Below are positions 27,651 through 37,734 of a stretch of DNA of 64,000 bases, one piece after another. This stretch comes from Savagea serpentis. GTDB lineage: Bacteria; Bacillota; Bacilli; Bacillales_A; Planococcaceae. A program made the position numbers and the translations under genes. The number at the start of each line of letters is the position of its first letter. Within the stretch, counting starts at the first letter, position 1. The notes beneath the pieces are model-generated. The model was not told the DNA's origin, searched no databases, and saw only the letters and a program-made list of their open reading frames with translations. The stretch is taken from the NCBI RefSeq assembly GCF_015351395.1, contig NZ_JADKPV010000006.1, positions 62,001 to 126,000 on the forward strand. The letters are read 5' to 3'.

Positions 27651-27893
27651 TTATTCCTTATGTTTCAATTGTTCTTCTTGTAACCACTTTTTTAAGTCCT
27701 TTATTTCTTCTCGGACTAATTGCGCCGCTCCGACAACTACACCTGTTAATAAAATAAGTCCGCCGTAGATCGGGTAAATATAACTTTGCTCGATGCCTCC
27801 ACCCACTAATGAGGTAAAGATCATACTGATGAAGCCTCCCCCTGCAATCAAAAAGAGAGCCATTCCCCCCATAGCGATCAAAATATTTTTCAT
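27651..27893 (-). CDS. Small two-helix membrane protein
   Basis: 80 residues from ATG 27893 (GGGAGATGCGAT upstream). Two hydrophobic segments (ILIAMGGMALFLIAGGGFISMIFTSLVGGG and IYGGLILLTGVVVGAAQLV) are followed by a charged helical tail (REEIKDLKKWLQEEQLKHKE). No family recognised. It appears to be the last backbone gene before the island at sufB. Confidence 0.65.
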   Translation of the reverse strand: MKNILIAMGGMALFLIAGGGFISMIFTSLVGGGIEQSYIYPIYGGLILLTGVVVGAAQLVREEIKDLKKWLQEEQLKHKE

Positions 27894-28010
27894 ATCGCAT
27901 CTCCCTATTTTTTTATTTGCTAAAATGTTTGATTGTGTGACTCCTAAAAAATGTACAATCTCCCATACGATACGATTTATCGTTTTAAAATGGAAGTATG
28001 TAAATTTCAT

Positions 28011-28389
28011 TTTAGCATAGGAAAAGCAAAATTCTGTCCCATTCTACAGTTTTTTCTACTTTCTTGATGCAAATGAAAAAACTCTTGCTTCAAATAATAA
28101 CAGAGCATCCTAGACACTGGTAAAATATATAGAATATGAACTTCTAAGAACCTATTTATCATGGAGAATCATAGAAAGACATTTCATTTAGGCACAAATT
28201 AGGCACATGAAAGATTTCAAAAAAATTAAATCAACTATACTCCAAGCAGACAAAATAGTTACATCTAACAACTCGCTACAACAAAAAAAGAAACCTGAAC
28301 AGTCTTAAATATATTAAGGTCAAAAGGGATTCTATTACACGGCCAGACTAAAAAAACTCAGAATTATCTTTTATTTGAACGTCATATTA
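28011..28389. other. Intergenic region holding the left end of the outer integrated element
   Basis: About 380 bp, AT-rich and without a gene. Two GGCAC units 11 bp apart (28191 and 28202) match the pair at the left end of the inner element (30396 and 30407) in spacing and partly in flank. I looked for a third copy of the 44-bp sufB-derived repeat here and did not find one, so the exact boundary of the outer element is unknown. Confidence 0.55.
28187..28206. repeat. Arm-type direct repeat pair, outer element left end
   Basis: TTTAGGCAC and TTAGGCAC, with GGCAC cores 11 bp apart. The region around it (AATCATAGAAAGACATTTCA before the repeats) aligns with AATCAATAGAAATCAGCATG at the inner element's left end. 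Probably integrase arm-binding sites. Confidence 0.45.
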
Positions 28390-29094
28390 CTATTCATAAT
28401 TTATTTCTGAGTGGATGCTTTCTTTACCGCGCAAAAAATCTATTAAGTTTTTGTTTTTATAACCATTTAATACCCAACAATTCATTTGTGCGTTATATAA
28501 AAATTCACTTAGTGTTTCATCAACTGAAGTTTCACTTGATAAGCTATTCACACTAACTTTAGGAATTAATTTGGCTGTTGAAGATTTTTTAGGGTCAGAG
28601 TCATAAATGCCATCGACATCTGTTAAAATAATAAATTTGTTAGCTTCTAAAAGGGATGAGAAATATGCACCCATCGAGTCAGAGGAAATGCTCCAACTCT
28701 TTTCAAAAGGATCTAATAAGAAGATTAAAGTTGAAGGTAGTAACACTGGAATTTTACCTCTGTCCAAAATTTCTTTGACACCAGCAAAATTATCGGTCGT
28801 TTCAAATACATCTAAATTAAAGTTAGCAAATAATAATCCAGTTTGATTTTGCGCTCTAGCACAGGCTTGATGATGAGTTATTTTATTTAATGTAAACTGT
28901 TTATCTACACTTTCGATATAATTATCGATTGGACCGCCACCAGGAAAAATGACCAATCTAAATTCTTTTGCCACTTCAGAAAGTGACTGAGCTAAATTCT
29001 TCGCTAGGTCTATATCACTTATTAAGCTGCCTCCTAACTTTATAACGTAATCAATTTCTAAGTCCACAAAATTCTTGGTTTTTCTAAGTTTCAT
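28390..29094 (-). CDS. Amino-acid kinase superfamily protein of unknown substrate
   Basis: 234 residues, GGAGGAATTAATTC before ATG. Family motifs: YVIKLGGSLIS (phosphate-binding Lys/Gly), FPGGGPIDNYI, SWSISSDSMGAYFSSLLEA and KFIILTDVDGIYDSDP. This is the single-domain kinase fold shared by uridylate kinase, isopentenyl phosphate kinase, MfnE and the fosfomycin kinase FomA. Which of these it resembles in substrate is not clear. Its start overlaps the stop of a truncated upstream frame (ATGA at 29091-29094), so it was once a downstream gene of an operon. Accessory cargo of the outer element. Confidence 0.75.
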   Translation of the reverse strand: MKLRKTKNFVDLEIDYVIKLGGSLISDIDLAKNLAQSLSEVAKEFRLVIFPGGGPIDNYIESVDKQFTLNKITHHQACARAQNQTGLLFANFNLDVFETTDNFAGVKEILDRGKIPVLLPSTLIFLLDPFEKSWSISSDSMGAYFSSLLEANKFIILTDVDGIYDSDPKKSSTAKLIPKVSVNSLSSETSVDETLSEFLYNAQMNCWVLNGYKNKNLIDFLRGKESIHSEINYE

Positions 29095-29285
29095 GAATTA
29101 ATTCCTCCGAACAGTAAGTTTATTGGTTTTGTTACGCCACTTTGGAGAGTAAGCATTTCCCATTCAGTTAAAAACGGTCCCAAACTATATTTCTTTTGTG
29201 CATACTCTTCATAAATCAAATAAAAATGGTGAAATGAACAATAACACCTGTAATTATAAACTAGATACAAAGGTTCGAAATTCCC
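29091..29285 (-). pseudogene. 3' fragment of an unrecognised gene coupled to the kinase gene
   Basis: An open stretch of 64 codons reads FEPLYLVYNYRCYCSFHHFY, continues to PFLTEWEMLTLQSG and ends with LLFGGINS and TGA. The stop overlaps the kinase ATG as ATGA. There is no start codon with a ribosome site, and an in-frame stop lies immediately upstream (29286-29288), so this looks like the tail of a gene whose 5' part has been lost. The composition is protein-like. I recognise no family. Confidence 0.45.
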
Positions 29286-29318
29286 TCATACCATCAATTA
29301 AATATCATGTCTAATTGG

Positions 29319-29639
29319 CTAATCATCAACTCGCTCAACAGAAAGCGTTTCAATTTGTGCAGGATTTGATTCCATTATGGTACCATTATATCCCACCCTT
29401 ACCTTATCCCCTACGTGAAATACTTCATTATTATTTACCGTGAGGGTAACAAATACTTTTCCCCTTGTACCATCGACAAGAGCCGTACCATCATAAATTT
29501 CTTTGATTGTTCCTGTGAAATAGAAGCTAGGTGTTTCACTATCAGTAGTATTTTCATCATTTTCATTAATTGAATTGGAACACCCAACAATGGTTAGTAA
29601 GGCAATGATTGCTACTGCCTTTAATAAGATCTTTCTCAT
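29319..29639 (-). CDS. Small lipoprotein, DUF3221-like
   Basis: 106 residues from ATG 29639 (GGAGGGAATGTGGG upstream). A lipoprotein signal ends at LTIVGC (Cys about 20). A Ser/Asn/Glu-rich linker follows, then a compact beta-domain: FTGTIKEIYDGTALVDG.., VGDKVRVGYNGTIMESNPAQI. This pattern resembles the DUF3221 (YobA-like) lipoproteins of Bacillus. Function unknown. Cargo of the outer sufB element. Confidence 0.65.
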   Translation of the reverse strand: MRKILLKAVAIIALLTIVGCSNSINENDENTTDSETPSFYFTGTIKEIYDGTALVDGTRGKVFVTLTVNNNEVFHVGDKVRVGYNGTIMESNPAQIETLSVERVDD

Positions 29640-29879
29640 CCCACATTCCCTCCGTCTATATACCAAAAATCTGATTGCTGAACAAAATAAAATAGACCTT
29701 TCCTTAACATCCAGTCGATCATTCACATTATCTAGCCACTGCTTCATGACCATACAGGCTTCTCTGGGGCCTACTGTATCGAAATCAGCACATTTTATAT
29801 AGTTGACTTCTGTTTTAAACATTCCTCTTTCATAATGTAATTGATCTATTAAAATTGCGTGTGTTGTAAACAGATTTTT

Positions 29880-30149
29880 ATGACTCCTTCAACTGTAAGA
29901 AAAACGTTAAGAAAATATTGTATAGACGCAGGAGTTGAAAATAAAGGTACACACGCTTTTAGGCATACACATGCCGCCTTATTCCTTGAAGGTGGAGCAG
30001 AGTTTTGTTTGTAAGTAAGAGACTAGGACATACAATTCAAACCACTGCTAATACCTATTTAGATATCACACCTATTTGTGAATCACATAAATTAGAAAAA
30101 ATCATAAGTTATTTAAATTCCGCAGAATTAAGCAGAATTAAAAGGTAAA
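29880..30149 (+). pseudogene. Tyrosine integrase remnant (C-terminal third, frameshifted)
   Basis: The translated fragment TPSTVRKTLRKYCIDAGVEN..THAFRHTHAALFLEGGAE is closely similar to the intact integrase at 32068-33243. After GGAE a one-base loss shifts the frame, and the similarity resumes as LFVSKRLGH-TIQTTANTYLDITP. It retains the HxxR and the nucleophilic Tyr (TANTY), where the intact copy has His. The N-terminal two thirds are missing. Confidence 0.85.
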
Positions 30150-30218
30150 GAAATTTAAGCGGCTCGAAAAGACTTTGATTATAGCACAAATATGTACGTA
30201 CTCATTTTCCACAAAAAA

Positions 30219-30248
30219 CCCTTGCCACAAATAGTATTGTGACAAGGG
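30219..30248. terminator. Hairpin duplicate of the suf operon terminator
   Basis: CCCTTG-C-CACAA pairs with TTGTG-A-CAAGGG, with one mismatch. Loop and flank differ from the suf copy at 33303-33334, where the stem is perfect. It lies at the right end of the outer element, next to the 44-bp repeat. Confidence 0.6.
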
Positions 30249-30249
30249 G

Positions 30250-30293
30250 ATTAAGTGATTAACCGATTGAACCTTCCATCTCGTAGTTGATGA
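30250..30293. repeat. 44-bp direct repeat, copy 1 (attachment core)
   Basis: Identical over 44 bp to 33335-33378, which includes the last sufB codons, the sufB stop and 9 bp beyond it. It marks the junction between the outer and inner integrated elements. Confidence 0.92.
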
Positions 30294-30393
30294 TTTCAAT
30301 TAATCAAATGCAATTAATAGCATTCAAAATGCTGATTAATATTGGTTTTTCAAATTTTATTCGTCATGTAAAATCAATAGAAATCAGCATGAC

Positions 30394-30411
30394 TTGGCAT
30401 AAAGTTGGCAC
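30394..30411. repeat. Arm-type direct repeat pair, inner element left end
   Basis: TTGGCATAAAGTTGGCAC: two TTGGCA units 11 bp apart, about 100 bp inside the 44-bp core. The same motif, 21 bp apart, occurs beside the integrase at 33254-33281. Confidence 0.5.
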
Positions 30412-30503
30412 AACTATCTATAAAACCATTTCTATCTATTTACAAATATAACTTTTCGCATTCTTTCACCATACTTTAAAATCATCTGATATTGAACTTA
30501 AAG

Positions 30504-31283
30504 TCAATAATATTTTTTAGCATCATTAAATCCACGAGCGATAACACGTTTAGTTTCTTCTGAATCTGGTCTCCAATTAAGCAAATAAGATACTGCATCC
30601 CCACCTGCATAGAGTGTAGGAAGAGAAAATAAATATTGCCCTGTATAGCCATAATTATAGTTGCCTAACCATTTACTATCATGTACTTCAACTCTTCCAT
30701 TGTATAGGTGCATAGTGAATTTTTTATTCCAAGGAGAATACCCACTTTTAACTTTATAGTCCCAATCTCCGTTGACTTTCACTTTTCCGACCCACCAACC
30801 TACTGTGTAAGCATAAGCTCCATTCGGATTGAAAGTCACATGTGTTCTCATCACATTTTCAAGTTCTTTTCTGTTTAATTCGACTAGACTTTTGACATGT
30901 AAGGTTGCAGCTCTTGAATAAGGCTGAATGTGTACCGATTTTTGATCTGCTTCAAAAACTCTTTCGGCAATATCTTCAACAGTGAATGGCTCAACATTTA
31001 AGTTTTGATCGATACTCAAAATACCTTCTTTTATATGTTCATTTAAAAGATTTAGTCTTTTATAATATTCTTTTATTAATGATTCATCCATATTTTCTAA
31101 AGAAGATTCGTTAATCACTTGAATAGTTCCATCTGAACTTTTCATGATTAAATCAGCTTTCTTCATATAATCATGCAAACTCTCAACAGTATCAATTTCT
31201 GATTTTTTTTCCGAATATGCTCCTACCTCGATCGGAATTAATAAAATCAGGAACAAAACAAAACCCATAATCATCTTTTTCAT
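30504..31283 (-). CDS. Secreted protein with polymorphic toxin type 44-like C-terminal domain
   Basis: 259 residues. A Sec signal peptide is clear (KKMIMGFVLFLILLIPIEVGA, cleavage about residue 22). Residues about 25-135 are a helical, acidic region. The C-terminal part (about 140-259) holds VGWWVGKVKVNGDWDYK, WLGNYNYGYTGQYLFSLPTL, YAGGDAVS, and a final GFNDAKKYY. This spacing of a WDYK-type block, a GNYxYGYxG block and a terminal G-[FY]-x-x-[AY]-type tail is what I know from the polymorphic toxin type 44 family. The match is from memory, not a search. Its start overlaps the membrane-protein stop. It could be an exported antibacterial toxin. Confidence 0.65.
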   Translation of the reverse strand: MKKMIMGFVLFLILLIPIEVGAYSEKKSEIDTVESLHDYMKKADLIMKSSDGTIQVINESSLENMDESLIKEYYKRLNLLNEHIKEGILSIDQNLNVEPFTVEDIAERVFEADQKSVHIQPYSRAATLHVKSLVELNRKELENVMRTHVTFNPNGAYAYTVGWWVGKVKVNGDWDYKVKSGYSPWNKKFTMHLYNGRVEVHDSKWLGNYNYGYTGQYLFSLPTLYAGGDAVSYLLNWRPDSEETKRVIARGFNDAKKYY

Positions 31284-31708
31284 ATCTTTTCCCCTCTTTT
31301 TTTTATTTTTCTATTCATATATACAAAAATCAAAATATAAAACGGATACATGAATAAAGCAAATAGAATTAAGAATCCTGTACCTGGACTAGGTATATCT
31401 CCCTCGTAGCTCATTGGAAATAGTCTCGTAGTTAAATAAGTTAAACCGATAAAATAAGGCAACCACATTACTCCTGTGAAGTAATCTGTTAGTTTGTTAG
31501 ATGAATATTTTCTCAATGCTAGATACAAAACAACAGAACCAAATAAAATCCAAATAATAGACAATAATGAAATGTTATTTGAAACAAAATCAAGATCTTT
31601 ATCTAATATCCGTTGTATTCGATGAGTATTCAACATCAACTCTATAGGAATGACTATCAACCAAGCATAACCTAGTGCAAATAAATTCAATTTTAAAAAC
31701 TCTCTCAA
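31280..31708 (-). CDS. Four-helix membrane protein, putative partner/immunity protein of the toxin-like protein
   Basis: 142 residues with four hydrophobic segments (about 7-27, 46-64, 80-96, 112-131) and a basic C-terminal tail RKIKKRGEKI. AGGAGG lies close before its start codon. Its last 4 bp overlap the toxin-like gene, so the two are co-translated. No family recognised. Coupling to a secreted toxin candidate on a mobile element suggests immunity, but export or sensing roles are equally possible. Unlike most toxin-immunity pairs, the partner is encoded first. Confidence 0.65.
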   Translation of the reverse strand: MREFLKLNLFALGYAWLIVIPIELMLNTHRIQRILDKDLDFVSNNISLLSIIWILFGSVVLYLALRKYSSNKLTDYFTGVMWLPYFIGLTYLTTRLFPMSYEGDIPSPGTGFLILFALFMYPFYILIFVYMNRKIKKRGEKI

Positions 31709-31893
31709 AGAACCTCCTCCTTTTTTAAAAAGTCCATTCCCTCTTTAGCTTACTATATATAACCATAATTTAATTTTAAATGGTGAATATTTACATTAAA
31801 TTAACACACTTGATGTTAGTCTAAATAATGGACACAGTAAATTGGGAGTTTATGAAGTATAATAATCTCAATAATTTACTAGGAGTGTCTACA

Positions 31894-32027
31894 ATGACAA
31901 AGCGAAAAAGTTACGATAAAGAATTTAAATTAGAGGCTGTACAGTTAGTTCAAAGTGGGAAAAGAGTTGCGGAGGTTGCACGTGAGTTAGATCTTGCCGA
32001 ACAAACATTACACAATTGGAAGCTTCT
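31894..32027 (+). pseudogene. IS3-family transposase OrfA fragment, fused in frame to the integrase
   Basis: Starting at an ATG with AGGAGTGTCTACA upstream, the frame reads MTKRKSYDKEFKLEAVQLVQ, then VAEVARELDLAEQTLHNWKL, the helix-turn-helix of IS3-type OrfA. It stops after about 45 residues and continues in frame through an unrelated linker into the integrase at 32068. Upstream (about 31811-31893) TAGTCTAAATAATGGACAC could belong to the IS end. The rest of the IS is gone. Confidence 0.8.
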
Positions 32028-32067
32028 AAAGATAAAGAGAGAAAATATTGTAAGGGAGATACACCTC

Positions 32068-33243
32068 ATGGCTAATTTTAGAAAACTACCTAGTGGTAAG
32101 TGGCAAGCACGAATTTTTGTAGATGGTAAATTAAAAAGTATCGGTACATTTAAAACAAAAAAAGAAGCTCAATTAAAAGCCTCTGAAGCAGAACGAAAAG
32201 CATATTATAATCGTACGCTCACTGATCGTAATATGAGGTTTCAAGAAGTAATCGATAATTGGTTCGATCATAAAAGGAGAACAGTTAAAGATTCCACGTT
32301 AGAACAATTAGAAGTTGTAAAAAGGTTACATATCGAACCACATTTCGCACATCGGAAAATTTTTAATATCAATCGAAATGATGTCATTGAATGGATTAAC
32401 ACATACGAAGGAAATGAGGATTATAGCTATGGTACACGATTAAAACACATGGCAGTATTGAGAGACATATTTTATCATGCAATTCATTATATGGACGTAC
32501 TCGACAAAAATCCTGCTGCTCGTGTTAACTTTTCTAGACCAGATGAATACCGAAACATTAAGAGAGATGTAAAATACTACAACTTAGAAGAATTAAATAC
32601 TTTATTAGATTTTTTACGAGAGCATCGTCCACAAAGGTTTAGTGAATATAAACCATACTATGCCCTCGTTTTCTTTTTGTCTAGTACAGGTTTGAGAATC
32701 AGTGAAGCACTTGCTTTACGTTGGAGTGATATTCAAGGAAATCGAGTCAACATAAACAAACAAACCAGTAGAGATAACAATAATAATGCAAATTTAACGT
32801 CTCTAAAGACACCTGCAAGTTATCGAAATATCGAAATTGATGAAGTTACAGTAGAAATGCTTCATTGGTTCAAAAAGGTCCAAAATCGTTGTATTCAGAA
32901 GCACGATAAATTCGTTCGGCACCCCGATGTAATTATTTTTCAAACATACAATGGGAATTATATGACACCTTCTACTGTTCGAGAGATGCTACAAAAATAT
33001 TGCCTACAAGCAGGTGTTGAGTATAAAGGAACTCATGCATTTCGACATACACATGCTGTTTTATCACTTGAAGCAGGAGCTGATTTATTATTTGTTAGCA
33101 AAAGGCTCGGTCATGGAACGATTCAAACTACTGCAGACACACACTTAGATATTACTCCTATTTACGAATCCCATGAACTCGAAAAAATCACAAAATATTT
33201 AAATTCCGAGGAAGAAAATGAAGATGATACTAGCAGGTTTTAG
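32068..33243 (+). CDS. int: Tyrosine recombinase/integrase with His in place of the catalytic Tyr
   Basis: 391 residues from ATG 32068 (AAGGGAG 9 nt upstream). The frame is open to 31828 through the IS fragment, so a longer fusion product is also possible. Domains: AP2-like arm-binding N-terminus (MANFRKLPSGKWQARIFVDG), SAM-like core-binding region (about 55-155), catalytic domain with GLRISEALALRW, HAFRHTHAVLSLEAG and KRLGHGTIQTT. The nucleophile is expected 10 residues after the LGH histidine. There the codon is CAC (His359, 33142-33144), while the related pseudogene has TAT. It reads toward the sufB attachment site. Confidence 0.9.
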   Translation: MANFRKLPSGKWQARIFVDGKLKSIGTFKTKKEAQLKASEAERKAYYNRTLTDRNMRFQEVIDNWFDHKRRTVKDSTLEQLEVVKRLHIEPHFAHRKIFNINRNDVIEWINTYEGNEDYSYGTRLKHMAVLRDIFYHAIHYMDVLDKNPAARVNFSRPDEYRNIKRDVKYYNLEELNTLLDFLREHRPQRFSEYKPYYALVFFLSSTGLRISEALALRWSDIQGNRVNINKQTSRDNNNNANLTSLKTPASYRNIEIDEVTVEMLHWFKKVQNRCIQKHDKFVRHPDVIIFQTYNGNYMTPSTVREMLQKYCLQAGVEYKGTHAFRHTHAVLSLEAGADLLFVSKRLGHGTIQTTADTHLDITPIYESHELEKITKYLNSEEENEDDTSRF

Positions 33244-33253
33244 TGTGGTTTAT

Positions 33254-33281
33254 TTGGCACAAGTCTGTCTAGAGTTGGCAC
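33254..33281. repeat. Arm-type repeats, inner element right end
   Basis: TTTGGCAC and GTTGGCAC, GGCAC cores 21 bp (two helical turns) apart, between the integrase stop and the suf terminator. Same motif as at 30394-30411. Confidence 0.45.
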
Positions 33282-33295
33282 GGAAGACTTTTCCA

Positions 33296-33334
33296 TAAAA
33301 ATACCCTTGTCACAAACGTTGTTGTGACAAGGGT
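33296..33334 (-). terminator. Terminator of the suf operon
   Basis: Perfect 13-bp stem ACCCTTGTCACAA (33303-33315) / TTGTGACAAGGGT (33322-33334). On the minus strand it is followed by ATTTTTATGG, 9 bp after the sufB stop. Confidence 0.85.
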
Positions 33335-33378
33335 ATTAAGTGATTAACCGATTGAACCTTCCATCTCGTAGTTGATGA
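33335..33378. repeat. 44-bp direct repeat, copy 2 (attachment core in sufB 3' end)
   Basis: Covers the last 11 codons and stop of sufB plus 9 bp. Identical to 30250-30293. Integration here leaves sufB intact. Confidence 0.92.
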
Positions 33379-34741
33379 GGCGGTTCATTTCGACTGCGTA
33401 TTCCATTGGAAGTTCTTTTGTGAATGGCTCGATGAAGCCCATGACGATCATTTCTGTCGCTTCAAGTTCTGAAATTCCACGGCTCATTAAGTAGAAGAGC
33501 TGCTCTTCCGAAACTTTTGAAACTTTCGCTTCGTGTTCGAGTGAAATGTTATCGTTTTTAATTTCGTTATACGGAATCGTATCTGATGTCGATTTGTCGT
33601 CCATAATTAACGTATCACATTCAATGTTCGCACGAGCGCCGTCTGCACGACGTCCGAATTCAACAATTCCGCGGTATGTTACTTTACCACCGTGGTGAGA
33701 GATTGATTTCGATACGATCGTTGATGACGTATTCGGTGCGAGGTGAATCATTTTCGCTCCAGCGTCTTGGTGCTGTCCTTCTCCCGCTAATGCGATAGAA
33801 AGTGTCATACCACGTGCGCCTTCGCCTTTTAAAATACATGCTGGGTATTTCATCGTTAATTTCGATCCGATGTTTCCATCGACCCATTCCATCGTTCCGT
33901 TCGCTTCAACGACTGTACGTTTCGTTACTAAGTTGTAAACGTTGTTCGCCCAGTTTTGAATTGTCGTGTAACGGCAGTATGCGTCTTTTTTCACGATGAT
34001 CTCAACGACTGCTGAGTGAAGTGAGTTCGTCGTGTAAACAGGTGCTGTACATCCTTCTACGTAGTGAACGCTTGCGCCTTCGTCTACGATGATGAGCGTA
34101 CGCTCGAACTGTCCCATATTTTCCGAGTTAATACGGAAATATGCTTGAAGTGGTGTATCTACTTTAACACCTGGTGGTACGTAAATGAATGAACCACCTG
34201 ACCAAACTGCTGAGTTTAACGCAGCGAACTTGTTGTCCGTATTCGGGATGACTTTCCCCCAATGTTCACGGAATAATTCTTCATTTTCTTTCAATGCAGA
34301 GTCTGTATCTTTGAAGACGATTCCGAGATCTTCTAAATCTTCCTTCATGTTGTGGTAAACAACTTCAGATTCATACTGAGCCGAAACCCCTGCAAGATAC
34401 TTCTGTTCCGCTTCAGGAATTCCTAATTTATCAAACGTACGTTTAATTTCTTCAGGAACTTCATCCCATGAACGCTCTGTCGCTTCTGACGGTTTTACGT
34501 AGTACGTAATTTCGTCGAAGTTTAATTCATTTAAGTCTCCGCCCCATTGTGGCATCGGCTTTGAATAGAAAATATCGAGTGATTTCAAACGATATTCTAA
34601 CATCCATTCTGGCTCTTCTTTCATGCTTGAAATTTCTTCTACAATTTCACGCGTTAAGCCACGTTCTGAACGGAACACCGAAACGTCTTTGTCATGGAAA
34701 CCATATTTATAATCGCCAACATCTGGCATCTTTTTAACCAT
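33344..34741 (-). CDS. sufB: Fe-S cluster assembly protein SufB
   Basis: 465 residues from ATG 34741 (GGAGGAATAACA upstream); the open frame runs further 5' into the sufU region without a start. Scaffold motifs: [39 protein letters not shown] with the conserved Cys, and [20 protein letters not shown]. It forms the SufBCD scaffold on which Fe-S clusters are built. Last gene of sufCDSUB. Its 3' end serves as attachment site for the integrated elements, which keep its coding sequence complete. Confidence 0.95.
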   Translation of the reverse strand: MVKKMPDVGDYKYGFHDKDVSVFRSERGLTREIVEEISSMKEEPEWMLEYRLKSLDIFYSKPMPQWGGDLNELNFDEITYYVKPSEATERSWDEVPEEIKRTFDKLGIPEAEQKYLAGVSAQYESEVVYHNMKEDLEDLGIVFKDTDSALKENEELFREHWGKVIPNTDNKFAALNSAVWSGGSFIYVPPGVKVDTPLQAYFRINSENMGQFERTLIIVDEGASVHYVEGCTAPVYTTNSLHSAVVEIIVKKDAYCRYTTIQNWANNVYNLVTKRTVVEANGTMEWVDGNIGSKLTMKYPACILKGEGARGMTLSIALAGEGQHQDAGAKMIHLAPNTSSTIVSKSISHHGGKVTYRGIVEFGRRADGARANIECDTLIMDDKSTSDTIPYNEIKNDNISLEHEAKVSKVSEEQLFYLMSRGISELEATEMIVMGFIEPFTKELPMEYAVEMNRLINYEMEGSIG

Positions 34742-34757
34742 TGTTATTCCTCCGTTC

Positions 34758-37716
<2,959 letters not shown>

Positions 37717-37734
37717 CCTTATTCGTCCCCTTTC

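Larger units (their letters stand above)
28187..30293. mobile_element. Outer integrative element at sufB (relic; left limit uncertain)
   Basis: This tract has the same plan as the inner element beside it. Arm-type repeats lie at the left, then minus-strand cargo (amino-acid kinase, truncated gene, DUF3221-like lipoprotein), a plus-strand tyrosine integrase pseudogene, a hairpin, and the 44-bp sufB-derived repeat at 30250-30293. The integrase is reduced to its C-terminal third with a frameshift, so the element can no longer move by itself. Coordinates are a minimum. Confidence 0.6.
30150..30503. other. Non-coding junction between the two tandem elements
   Basis: About 350 bp without a gene. 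In order: a hairpin CCCTTG...CAAGGG (30219-30248) related to the suf terminator, the 44-bp sufB-derived repeat (30250-30293), an AT-rich left end of the inner element, and the TTGGCAT/TTGGCAC pair (30394-30411). Confidence 0.75.
30294..33334. mobile_element. Inner integrative element in the 3' end of sufB
   Basis: About 3.0 kb between the two 44-bp repeats. It contains arm-type repeats at both ends, a two-gene minus-strand cargo (membrane protein and secreted toxin-44-like protein), an IS3 OrfA fragment, and a full-length tyrosine integrase reading toward sufB. The size is that of a minimal integrative element without conjugation or replication genes. The integrase has His where the catalytic Tyr is expected, so the element may be fixed in place. 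Confidence 0.85.

Noticed and set aside
28187-28206. GGCAC repeats as a CRISPR remnant
   Set aside because: Units are only about 8 bp, spacing is 11 or 21 bp, and they occur at element ends; no cas gene in the window.
28011-28389. A third copy of the 44-bp sufB-derived repeat at the left end of the outer element
   Set aside because: Searched by eye on both strands from 27.5 to 28.4 kb; no convincing match found.
30219-30248. The hairpin at the element junction as an independent terminator for a local gene
   Set aside because: It closely resembles the suf terminator and sits in the same position relative to the 44-bp repeat, so it is better explained as part of the duplicated element end.
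31828-32067. The 80-residue N-terminal extension of the integrase as a native domain
   Set aside because: It contains a transposase OrfA start with its own ribosome site, and a second ribosome site precedes the true integrase start at 32068.
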